Source: Patiria miniata
Lineage: Eukaryota; Echinodermata; Asteroidea; Valvatida; Asterinidae
Assembly: GCF_015706575.1 (NCBI RefSeq)
Contig: NW_024037076.1
Location: 13,086,898 to 13,150,897 of the forward strand
DNA: 64,000 nt
Direction of reading: 5' to 3'
Shown here: in pieces, positions 38,444-50,000 of the stretch
Layout of the letters: each line of letters starts with the position of its first letter
How positions within the stretch are numbered: the stretch's first letter is position 1
Program-made: the position numbers and the translations under genes
Notes under the pieces: generated by a model
What the model saw: only the letters and a program-made list of their open reading frames with translations
Told to the model about the DNA's origin: nothing
Database searches by the model: none

Positions 38444-39313
38444 TAAGGCCCTGTCAGACTGTCTGCAATCATATATGCGCTCTCACTACGTCCATGAAAA
38501 AGGCTGGGGCGCAAGAACAACTACTTGATCGCAGCGAGAACTACATAGGCCACAAGAAGGGCGTCATCAGAGTGTCTTAATGGTCCCCAATAAGTGCCAA
38601 AATTTCTTGAACATGTTCAAACAAACGCAACACCTCTGTGCTCTGGCCAGGGCACCGTGATGATGCAACTCGGGCGCTCTGCGAGCGAGAATCATGCGAC
38701 ATTGACGTGGCATTGATGCAGCCCAGGCGCAAGGCAGTCGATGTGGTCTCCATGAGAAAGTAACTTGACTGTGTTGTAGAAATTTGAAACTGGACTGCAG
38801 GTTGACCGTTTTTGTGGTATTTATACAGTGCAAGTGACGTCACCTGAGCCTATTTTGGTCGTACAGAGAGCGCGACGCGAGCTACTAGGACGTATCAACA
38901 GCAAGTAGATTGTACTGTGAGCACAGTGAAAGTGCATCAGCAGTGACAAGATTGAATAATTGGGCTTGACAGGTGTGCATAGAGAGTGAATTGAGCGCAT
39001 CGTAAGCATGGGATGAGCGCAGTATGAGCATAGCTTGAGCTACTTTCTTGCCACGTGAAACAGAAAATTGTCATTTTCTTACGTCCTTGCTGCAATTGTT
39101 AAATTTATTAACCCTCCTACTATTTAAGAGGTCACAATTGGTCCAAAATTTTCTTCCTCACCTCCTGGAATACTGTGTACAAACCAAAGGGAGTCTTGAT
39201 TAATATTGACCCAAGTAATAAAGCTGACAATGCATGTTTCCATAGGAAGGTTAAATATTTTTGGTCGCCGTAAGGGCTCCTGTGAGAGCGCGTATAATAT
39301 GACAGGGCCTTTA
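38443..39313. mobile_element. TTAA-type inverted-repeat element (MITE), about 863 bp
   Basis: The left end is TTAA then GGCCCTGTCAGACT (38447 on). The right end is TATGACAGGGCC then TTTA (to 39313). The inverted ends share GGCCCTGTCA and, slightly further in, AT(A/C)YGCGCTCTCAC. The flanking TTAA and TTTA fit a TTAA target duplication with one decayed base, as made by piggyBac- and Kolobok-type transposases. No transposase frame is visible, so it is non-autonomous. Confidence 0.6.
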
Positions 39314-39570
39314 CAAGTAAAAAGTAAATACTTTTAGCTTTTAGCAAATGCTTTCCAGTAATAGCATTTGCTTCCTTTTTATTCATACAAATGCAAGTAC
39401 ATACTTAAAAATAGGTAGTAAAAGCAAGTGCTAGTTTTTATGAATATGACCCTATGTCTGTGGGGTAATTTGAATTGGTTGTTGCCTTTTATGAAGGCTA
39501 ACTTGGTTGAGAACATTTCAAAAGAATTGCTGGTCATTAAACTAGTCCAATTCAGTGTTCGCCCTTTTTT

Positions 39571-39592
39571 CACTAGCCAGCTGGACTAGTGA
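39571..39592. repeat. Near-palindrome CACTAG...CTAGTG
   Basis: CACTAGCCAGCTGGACTAGTG is almost its own reverse complement (one extra base). A further ACTAGTCC lies just either side (near 39540 and 39633). It may be a remnant of an inverted-repeat element. Confidence 0.35.
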
Positions 39593-40208
39593 ACGAGACT
39601 CTTATCTAGCCCATGGGCCTTTTTACTAGTCCGCAAGAGAATGAATCTTTAGGCTTTTTGCACCAGAACGTCACAAACAAAAATGTGCATACATGTATAG
39701 CTTTATTCTGAGGCAATTTTGTTAGTGTTTTCCCTGACAAAAGTGAAAACAGACTCAAATTGATTAACGTTATAAATCAATTCAATGAATTATTTATCAA
39801 TAAGTTATATCAACTTAAAAAAAAATAATTAAATATATTTTTATCTTAAGTTTTTTTATGGTGATTAGAAATTTTCGGTCCCGTTTTCATTTGTGAGTCA
39901 AAAGCTATCAAAAGTGGACCCTCAAAAAGAAAACAAATGGGGAAAGTATAACAGTCATGAAAAGAAACTACCCAACACTGTCCATGGTGGACGGTACCCA
40001 GCAGTATCAGCATTCAGGGACGGCCATGAAAACTGGATTGGCCATGCATTATTGGCGAAAGTACCAGCATTATGACCACAAAATAAATACAGAAAAGTGG
40101 AAAATGCGGACACAGAAAAGAGAGATCAGTTAGGTTTCGTGAATTAAATCTACCTTCTCCGCCAATGTTTTTGTAACTAGTTTATGATGTAAACTTCAAC
40201 CAGATTAT

Positions 40209-40604
40209 GGAGTGTTTCAGTCAGCCTAAAAGCGGTATCCATTGCGGTACCAGTGTGTTTTTCTTGCGGTACAAGCATTAAGCCCAGCTGGCTATGATAA
40301 TAAGTTCATTATGTACAGGTCAGTACACACAGGTATTTTCGTCACAACAATATTCGTGAGGAGTGTGCGGTCTGCTGGCCTGTGCCTATTCAACACTTCA
40401 TGGCGTATTCAAACTTACAATTTTTGACAAGCTGACTGGGCATGTAACGAGTACCACGTTCCACGTTTGACCTCATAAATATTCAGTTATTACGGCCTGA
40501 CGGCTTTCCATTCATCAGCCAGGTTTGGGGTATGGAGTGCAGTACCGCAAAGAATAACACCGGTACAGCAATGGATACCGATTTCAGCCTGACTGAAATG
40601 TTTC
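40209..40604. mobile_element. Fold-back element with about 75-bp inverted repeats
   Basis: Bases 40209-40283 (TTTCAGTCAGCCTAAAAGCG, GTATCCATTGCGGTACC, TTCTTGCGGTAC) are matched in reverse complement by 40527-40604 (GTACCGCAAAGAAT, CGGTACAGCAATGGATACCG, CAGCCTGACTGAAA) with scattered mismatches. The loop is about 240 bp with no coding frame. Target duplication not resolved. Family unknown. Confidence 0.65.
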
Positions 40605-41053
40605 CTTACATACGTAGGCCATGATTTTTCATCCAAAACGCTTGACATGCAGTACTGTCTGTATCCTGACGCATTCATGCCTGGTTTATTGCCAGAATAA
40701 CTAGAGGGCACTATGGTGACACCCTCATTCATAAAAAGGGCAGACTGTTCCCCTTTGAATATGTACATGTACAGAGTATGTGTCCTGAACTTTTTATGCT
40801 TATATATACTTATACAAAACACTTCCTTTAATTAGCAATTTCGGAGCAAGATTTGGCGGCACAATGGCATGAAACAAGCCAAATGTGCATCTATATCTGA
40901 TTACCTTTTTCTAAGACCACGTTGAAAAAAACCCCCAGAAAAATGCCTTATCTTAATAATAATAGTAATGGTTTCGAATAGCCCGCTGTTTTTACTCACA
41001 TTTGGCTATCAGACTACTGCTAAGGTCGAACCCTGCCAAATTAAGGATACAAT

Positions 41054-41086
41054 TATCTAATAAGTGTTTTTTGTACTACAACAGGT
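41054..41086 (+). other. Predicted branch point and 3' splice site of exon B
   Basis: TATCTAATAAG supplies a branch-point-like CTAAT (A at 41060) about 24 bases before the AG. The tract GTGTTTTTTGTACTACAACAG leads to the cut after 41084. The exon starts GTACAAATACC. Reading from here in phase 1 enters the array 2 frame directly. Confidence 0.7.
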
Positions 41087-44000
41087 ACAAATACCACCAC
41101 GGCTGATGTAAGAACTAGTCCTGTTGTGGATACAGCCACTACAGATGTGACGACCAGAGCAGCACAAACAACCACTGCTGAAGCTTCTTCTACGACAGGA
41201 CCCCTTACCAGTACAGCAGGTGTATATACTACAGCTGAGGGAACAACCGCTTCAGTCGGTATGACAACTGCTGATATCACAACAACAGCAGAACACAAAA
41301 CTACTGTTGAAGCAGCTTCTACAGTTGTAGCCACAACAATGGCTGCAGATACCACTGCAGCTGCGGCGACAACCTCTCCTTCAGTGGACACAACTGCTAC
41401 AGATGTGACAACCGCAGCAGAACAGACATCTATTGCTGATGCCAATACAGTTGGTGTCACAACTTTAGGTGCAGATACTACTTCAGCTGAGGGAACAACT
41501 CCTTCAGTGGATGTGACAACTGCTGATATCACAACCATGACAGAGCAAACAACTACTGTTGAACCCACAACGATGGCCCTAGATACCACTATAGGTGAGG
41601 TAACAACCAGTCCTGTGTTTGATACGACTTTTGAGGATGCGATTACAACAGGAGCACAGACATCTACTGTTGTAGCCACAACAGTGTCAGCAGATACCAC
41701 TACACCTGCGGTGACAACCTCTCCTTCTGTGGACACAACTGCTACAGATGTGACAACCGCAGCCGAACAGACATCTATTGCTGATGCCAGTACAGTTGCA
41801 GTCACAACAGCAGGTGCAGATACTACTACAGCTGAGGGAACTACTCTTTCAGTGGATGTGTCAACTGCTGATATCACAACAATGACAGAGCAATCAACTA
41901 CTGTTGAAGCCACAACGATGGCTGTAGATACCACTATAGCTGAGGTAACAACCAGTCCTGTGGTGGATACGACTGTTGAGGATGTGGTTACGACAAGAGC
42001 ACAGACATCCACTGTTGTAGCCACAACAGTGTCAGCAGATACCACTACACCTGCGGTGACAACCTCTCCTTCTGTGGACACAACTGCTACAGATGTGACA
42101 ACCGCAGCAGAACAGACATCTATTGCTGATGCCAGTACAGTTGCAGTCACAACAGCAGGTGCAGATACTACTACAGCTGAGGGAACAACTCCTTCAGTGG
42201 ATGGGACAACTGCTGATATCACAACCATGACAGAGCAAACAACTACTGTTGAAGCCACAACGATGGCTGTAGATACCACTATAGCTGAGGTAACAACCAG
42301 TCCTGTGGTTGATACGACTTTTGAGGATGCGATTACAACAGGAGCACAGACATCTACTGTTGTAGCCACAACAGTGTCAGCAGAAAGCACTACAGTTGCG
42401 GCGACAACCTCTCCTTCAGTGGACACAACTGCTAAAGATGTGACAACCGCAGCCGAACAGACATCTATTGCTGATGCCAGTACAGTTGCAGTCACAACAG
42501 CAGGTGCAGATACTACTACAGCTGAGGGAACTACTCTTTCAGTGGATGTGTCAACTGCTGATATCACAACAATGACAGAGCAATCAACTACTGTTGAAGC
42601 CACAACGATGGCTGTAGATACCACTATAGCTGAGGTAACAACCAGTCCTGTAGTTGATACGACTGTTGAGGATGTGGTTACAACAGGAGCACAGACATCT
42701 ACTGTTGTAGCCACAACAATGTCAGCAGATACCACTACAGCTGCGGCGACAACCTCTCCTTCAGTGGACACAACTGCTACAGATGTGACAACCGCAGCAG
42801 AACAGACATCTATTGCTGATGCCAGTACAGTTGCAGTCACAACAGCAGGTGCAGATACTACTACAGCTGAGGGAACAACTCCTTCAGTGGATGTGACAAC
42901 TGCTGGTATCACAACAATGACAGAGCAAACAACTACTGTTGAAGCCACAACTATGGCTGTTGATACCACTATAGCTGAGGTAACAACCAGTCCTGTGGTT
43001 GATACGACTTTTGAGGATGCGGTTACAACCGGAGCACAGACATCTACTGTTGTAGCCTCAACAGTGTCAGCAGATACCACTACAGCTGCGGTGACAACCT
43101 CTCCTTCCGTGGACACAACTACTGCAGATGTGACAACCGCAGCAGAACAGACGTCTATTGCTGATGCCAGTACAGTTGCAGTCACAACAGTAGGTGCAGA
43201 TACTACTACAGCTGAGGGAACAACTCCTTCAGTGGATGTGACAACTGCTGATACCACAACAATGACAGAGCAAACAACTACTGTTGAAGCCACAACTATG
43301 ACTGTTGATACCACTATAGCTGAGGTAACAACCAGTCCTGTGGTTGATACGACTGTTGAGGATGTGGTTACAACAGGAGCACAGACATCTACTGTTGTAG
43401 CCACAACAGTGTCAGCAGATAGCACTACAGCTGCGGTGACAACCTCTCCTTCAGTGGAGACAACTGCTACAGATGTGACAACTGCAGCCGAACAGACATC
43501 TATTGCTGATGCCAGTACAGTTGCAGTCACAACAGCAGGTGCAGATACTACTACAGCTGAGGGAACAACTCCTTCAGTGGATGTGACAACTGCTGGTATC
43601 ACAACAATGACAGAGCAAACAACTACTGTTGAAGCCACAACTATGACTGTTGATACCACTATAGCTGAGGTAACAACCAGTCCTGTGGTTGATACGACTG
43701 TTGAGGATGTGGTTAGAACAGGAGCACAGACATCTACTGTTGTAGCCACAACAGTGTCAGCAGATAGCACTACAGCTGCGGTGACAACCTCTCCTTCAGT
43801 GGAGACAACTGCTACAGATGTGACAACTGCAGCCGAACAGACATCTATTGCTGATGCCAGTACAGTTTCAGTCACAACAGCAGGTGCAGATACTACTACA
43901 GCTGAGGGAACAACTCCTTCAGTGGATGTGACAACTGCTGATATCACAACCATGACAGAGCAAACAACTACTGTTAAAGCCACAACGATGGCTGTAGATA

Positions 44001-47000
44001 CCACTATAGCCGAGGTAACAACCAGTCCTGTGGTGGATACGACTGTTGAGGATGTGGTTACGACAAGAGCACAGACATCCACTGTTGTAGCCACAACAGT
44101 GTCAGCAGACACCACTACACCTGCGGTGACAACCTCTCCTTCTGTGGACACAACTGCTACAGATGTGACAACCGCAGCAGAACAGACATCTATTGCTGAT
44201 GCCAGTACAGTTGCAGTCACAACAGCAGGTGCAGATACTACTACAGCTGAGGGAACAACTCCTTCAGTGGATGGGACAACTGCTGATATCACAACCATGA
44301 CGGAGCAAACAACTACTGTTGAAGCCACAACGATGGCTGTAGATACCACTATAGCTGAGGTAACAACCAGTCCTGTGGTTGATACGACTTTTGAGGATGC
44401 GATTACAACAGGAGCACAGACATCTACTGTTGTAGCCACAACAGTGTCAGCAGAAAGCACTACAGCTGCGGCGACAACCTCTCCTTCAGTGGACACAACT
44501 GCTAAAGATGTGACAACCGCAGCCGAACAGACATCTATTGCTGATGCCAGTACAGTTGCAGTCACAACAGCAGGTGCAGATACTACTACAGCTGAGGGAA
44601 CTACTCTTTCAGTGGATGTGTCAACTGCTGATATCACAACAATGACAGAGCAATCAACTACTGTTGAAGCCACAACGATGGCTGTAGATACCACTATAGC
44701 TGAGGTAACAACCAGTCCTGTAGTTGATACGACTGTTGAGGATGTGGTTACAACAGGAGCACAGACATCTACTGTTGTAGCCACAACAATGTCAGCAGAT
44801 ACCACTACAGCTGCGGCGACAACCTCTCCTTCAGTGGACACAACTGCTACAGATGTGACAACCGCAGCAGAACAGACATCTATTGCTGATGCCAGTACAG
44901 TTGCAGTCACAACAGCAGGTGCAGATACTACTACAGCTGAGGGAACAACTCCTTCAGTGGATGTGACAACTGCTGCTATCACAACAATGACAGAGCAAAC
45001 AACTACTGTTGAAGCCACAACTATGGCTGTTGATACCACTATAGCTGAGGTAACAACCAGTCCTGTGGTTGATACGACTGTTGAGGATGCGGTTACAACC
45101 GGAGCACAGACATCTACTGTTGTAGCCTCAACAGTGTCAGCAGATAGCACTACAGCTGCGTCGACAACCTCTCCTTCCGTGGACACAACTACTGCAGATG
45201 TGACAACCGCAGCAGAACAGACGTCTATTGCTGATGCCAGTACAGTTGCAGTCACAACAGTAGGTGCAGATACTACTACAGCTGAGGGAACAACTCCTTC
45301 AGTGGATGTGACAATTGCTGATACCACAACAATGACAGAGCAAACAACTACTGTTGAAGCCACAACTATGACTGTTGATACCACTATAGCTGAGGTAACA
45401 ACCAGTCCTGTGGTTGATACGACTGTTGAGGATGTGGTTACAACAGGAGCACAGACATCTACTGTTGTAGCCACAACAGTGTCAGCAGATAGCACTACAG
45501 CTGCGGTGACAACCTCTCCTTCAGTGGAGACAACTGCTACAGATGTGACAACTGCAGCCGAACAGACATCTATTGCTGATGCCAGTACAGTTGCAGTCAC
45601 AACAGCAGGTGCAGATACTACTACAGCTGAGGGAACAACTCCTTCAGTGGATGTGACAACTGCTGGTATCACAACAATGACAGAGCAAACAACTACTGTT
45701 GAAGCCACAACTATGACTGTTGATACCACTATAGCTGAGGTAACAACCAGTCCTGTGGTTGATACGACTGTTGAGGATGTGGTTACAACAGGAGCACAGA
45801 CATCTACTGTTGTAGCCACAACAGTGTCAGCAGATAGCACTACAGCTGCGGTGACAACCTCTCCTTCAGTGGAGACAACTGCTACAGATGTGACAACTGC
45901 AGCCGAACAGACATCTATTGCTGATGCCAGTACAGTTTCAGTCACAACAGCAGGTGCAGATACTACTACAGCTGAGGGAACAACTCCTTCAGTGGATGTG
46001 ACAACTGCTGATATCACAACCATGACAGAGCAAACAACTACTGTTAAAGCCACAACGATGGCTGTAGATACCACTATAGCCGAGGTAACAACCAGTCCTG
46101 TGGTGGATACGACTGTTGAGGATGTGGTTACGACAAGAGCACAGACATCCACTGTTGTAGCCACAACAGTGTCAGCAGACACCACTACACCTGCGGTGAC
46201 AACCTCTCCTTCTGTGGACACAACTGCTACAGATGTGACAACCGCAGCAGAACAGACATCTATTGCTGATGCCAGTACAGTTGCAGTCACAACAGCAGGT
46301 GCAGATACTACTACAGCTGAGGGAACAACTCCTTCAGTGGATGGGACAACTGCTGATATCACAACAATGACAGAGCAAACAACTACTGTTGAAGCCACAA
46401 CGATGGCTGTAGATACCACTATAGCTGAGGTAACAACCAGTCCTGTGGTTGATACGACTTTGAGGATGCGATTACAACAGGAGCACAGACATCTACTGTT
46501 GTAGCCACAACAGTGTCAGCAGAAAGCACTACAGCTGCGGCGACAACCTCTCCTTCAGTGGACACAACTGCTAAAGATGTGACAACCGCAGCCGAACAGA
46601 CATCTATTGCTGATGCCAGTACAGTTGCAGTCACAACAGCAGGTGCAGATACTACTACAGCTGAGGGAACTACTCTTTCAGTGGATGTGTCAACTGCTGA
46701 TATCACAACAATGACAGAGCAATCAGCTACTGTTGAAGCCACAACGATGGCTGTAGATACCACTATAGCTGAGGTAACAACCAGTCCTGTAGTTGATACG
46801 ACTGTTGAGGATGTGGTTACAACAGGAGCACAGACATCTACTGTTGTAGCCACAACAATGTCAGCAGATACCACTACAGCTGCGGCGACAACCTCTCCTT
46901 CAGTGGACACAACTGCTACAGATGTGACAACCGCAGCAGAACAGACATCTATTGCTGATGCCAGTACAGTTGCAGTCACAACAGCAGGTGCAGATACTAC

Positions 47001-50000
47001 TACAGCTGAGGGAACAACTCCTTCAGTGGATGTGACAACTGCTGGTATCACAACAATGACAGAGCAAACAACTACTGTTGAAGCCACAACTATGGCTGTT
47101 GATACCACTATAGCTGAGGTAACAACCAGTCCTGTGGTTGATACGACTGTTGAGGATGCGGTTACAACCGGAGCACAGACATCTACTGTTGTAGCCTCAA
47201 CAGTGTCAGCAGATACCACTACAGCTGCGTCGACAACCTCTCCTTCCGTGGACACAACTACTGCAGATGTGACAACCGCAGCAGAACAGACGTCTATTGC
47301 TGATGCCAGTACAGTTGCAGTCACAACAGTAGGTGCAGATACTACTACAGCTGAGGGAACAACTCCTTCAGTGGATGTGACAACTGCTGATACCACAACA
47401 ATGACAGAGCAAACAACTACTGTTGAAGCCACAACTATGACTGTTGATACCACTATAGCTGAGGTAACAACCAGTCCTGTGGTTGATACGACTGTTGAGG
47501 ATGTGGTTACAACAGGAGCACAGACATCTACTGTTGTAGCCACAACAGTGTCAGCAGATAGCACTACAGCTGCGGTGACAACCTCTCCTTCAGTGGAGAC
47601 AACTGCTACAGATGTGACAACTGCAGCCGAACAGACATCTATTGCTGATGCCAGTACAGTTGCAGTCACAACAGCAGGTGCAGATACTACTACAGCTGAG
47701 GGAACAACTCTTTCAGTGGATGTGACAACTGCTGGTATCACAACAATGACAGAGCAAACAACTACTGTTGAAGCAACAACTATGACTGTTGATACCACTA
47801 TAGCTGAGGTAACAACCAGTCCTGTGGTTGATACGACTGTTGAGGATGTGGTTACAACAGGAGCACAGACATCTACTGTTGTAGCCACAACAGTGTCAGC
47901 AGATAGCACTACAGCTGCGGTGACAACCTCTCCTTCAGTGGACACAACTGCTACAGATGTGACAACTGCAGCCGAACAGACATCTATTGCTGATGCCAGT
48001 ACAGTTTCAGTCACAACAGCAGGTGCAGATACTACTACAGCTGAGGGAACAACTCCTTCAGTGGATGTGACAACTGCTGATATCACAACCATGACAGAGC
48101 AAACAACTACTGTTAAAGCCACAACGATGGCTGTAGATACCACTATAGCCGAGGTAACAACCAGTCCTGTGGTGGATACGACTGTTGAGGATGTGGTTAC
48201 GACAAGAGCACAGACATCCACTGTTGTAGCCACAACAGTGTCAGCAGATACCACTACACCTGCGGTGACAACCTCTCCTTCTGTGGACACAACTGCTACA
48301 GATGTGACAACCGCAGCAGAACAGACATCTATTGCTGATGCCAGTACAGTTGCAGTCACAACAGCAGGTGCAGATACTACTACAGCTGAGGGAACAACTC
48401 CTTCAGTGGATGGGACAACTGCTGATATCACAACCATGACAGAGCAAACAACTACTGTTGAAGCCACAACTATGGCTGTAGATACCACTATAGCTGAGGT
48501 AACAACCAGTCCTGTGGTTGATATGACTTTTGAGGATGCGATTACAACAGGAGCACAGACATCTACTGTTGTAGCCACAACAGTGTCAGCAAATAGCACT
48601 ACAGCTGCGGTGACAACCTCTCCTTCAGTGGAGACAACTGCTACAGATGTGACAACTGCAGCCGAACAGACATCTATTGCTGATGCCAGTACAGTTGCAG
48701 TCACAACAGCAGGTGCAGATACTACTACAGCTGAGGGAACAACTCCATCAGTGGATGTGACAACTGCTGGTATCACAACAATGACAGAGCAAACAACTAC
48801 TGTTGAAGCCACAACTATGACTGTTGATACCACTATAGCTGAGGTAACAACCAGTCCTGTGGTTGATACGACTGTTGAGGATGTGGTTACAACAGGAGCA
48901 CAGACATCTACTGTTGTAGCCACAACAGTGTCAGCAGATAGCACTACAGCTGTGGTGACAACCTCTCCTTCAGTGGAGACAACTGCTACAGATGTGACAA
49001 CTGCAGCCGAACAGACATCTATTGCTGATGCCAGTACAGTTGCAGTCACAACAGCAGGTGCAGATACTACTACAGCTGAGGGAACAACTCCTTCAGTGGA
49101 TGTGTCAACTGCTGATATCAAAACAATGACAGAGCAATCAACTACTGTTGAAGCCACAACGATGGCTGTAGATACCACTATAGCTGAGGTAACAACCAGT
49201 CCTGTAGTTGATACGACTGTTGAGGATGTGGTTACAACAGGAGCACAGACATCTACTGTTGTAGCCACAACAGTGTCAGCAGAAAGCACTACAGCTGCGG
49301 CGACAACCTCTCCTTCAGTGGACACAACTGCTAAAGATGTGACAACCGCAGCCGAACAGACATCTATTGCTGATGCCAGTACAGTTGCAGTCACAACAGC
49401 AGGTGCAGATACTACTACAGCTGAGGGAACTACTCTTTCAGTGGATGTGTCAACTGCTGATATCACAACAATGACAGAGCAATCAACTACTGTTGAAGCC
49501 ACAACGATGGCTGTAGATACCACTATAGCTGAGGTAACAACCAGTCCTGTAGTTGATACGACTGTTGAGGATGTGGTTACAACAGGAGCACAGACATCTA
49601 CTGTTGTAGCCACAACAATGTCAGCAGATACCACTACAGCTGCGGTGACAACCTCTCCTTCAGTGGACACAACTGCTACAGATGTGACAACCGCAGCAGA
49701 ACAGACATCTATTGCTGATGCCAGTACAGTTGCAGTCACAACAGCAGGTGCAGATACTACTACAGCTGAGGGAACAACTCCTTCAGTGGATGTGACAACT
49801 GCTGGTATCACAACAATGACAGAGAAAACAACTACTGTTGAAGCCACAACTATGGCTGTTGATACCACTATAGCTGAGGTAACAACCAGTCCTGTGGTTG
49901 ATACGACTGTTGAGGATGCGGTTACAACCGGAGCACAGACATCTACTGTTGTAGCCTCAACAGTGTCAGCAGATAGCACTACAGCTGCGTCGACAACCTC

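Larger units (their letters stand above)
25906..41084 (+). other. 15,179-bp phase 1 intron between the two mucin exons
   Basis: The sequence begins GTTTGTAATG and ends TACTACAACAG. Composition changes sharply at both ends, from repetitive C/A/G-rich coding DNA to AT-rich non-repetitive DNA. Joining 25905 to 41085 gives G+GT = Gly, then TNTTTADVRTSPVVDT, which lines up with the array motif G-TTTAEGTTSPVVDT. Stretches in which I see nothing beyond ordinary AT-rich sequence are 25912-27897, 29041-29317, 29497-30434, 30950-32827, 33201-33469, 36801-38398, 39314-40208 and 40605-41050, apart from the short tracts listed separately. All open frames in it are short and of random composition. Confidence 0.72.

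Noticed and set aside
26003-40822. Many open frames of 60-135 codons in the intron on both strands
   Set aside because: They have random composition, overlap transposon and simple repeats, show no recognisable domains, and are of the length expected by chance in 15 kb.
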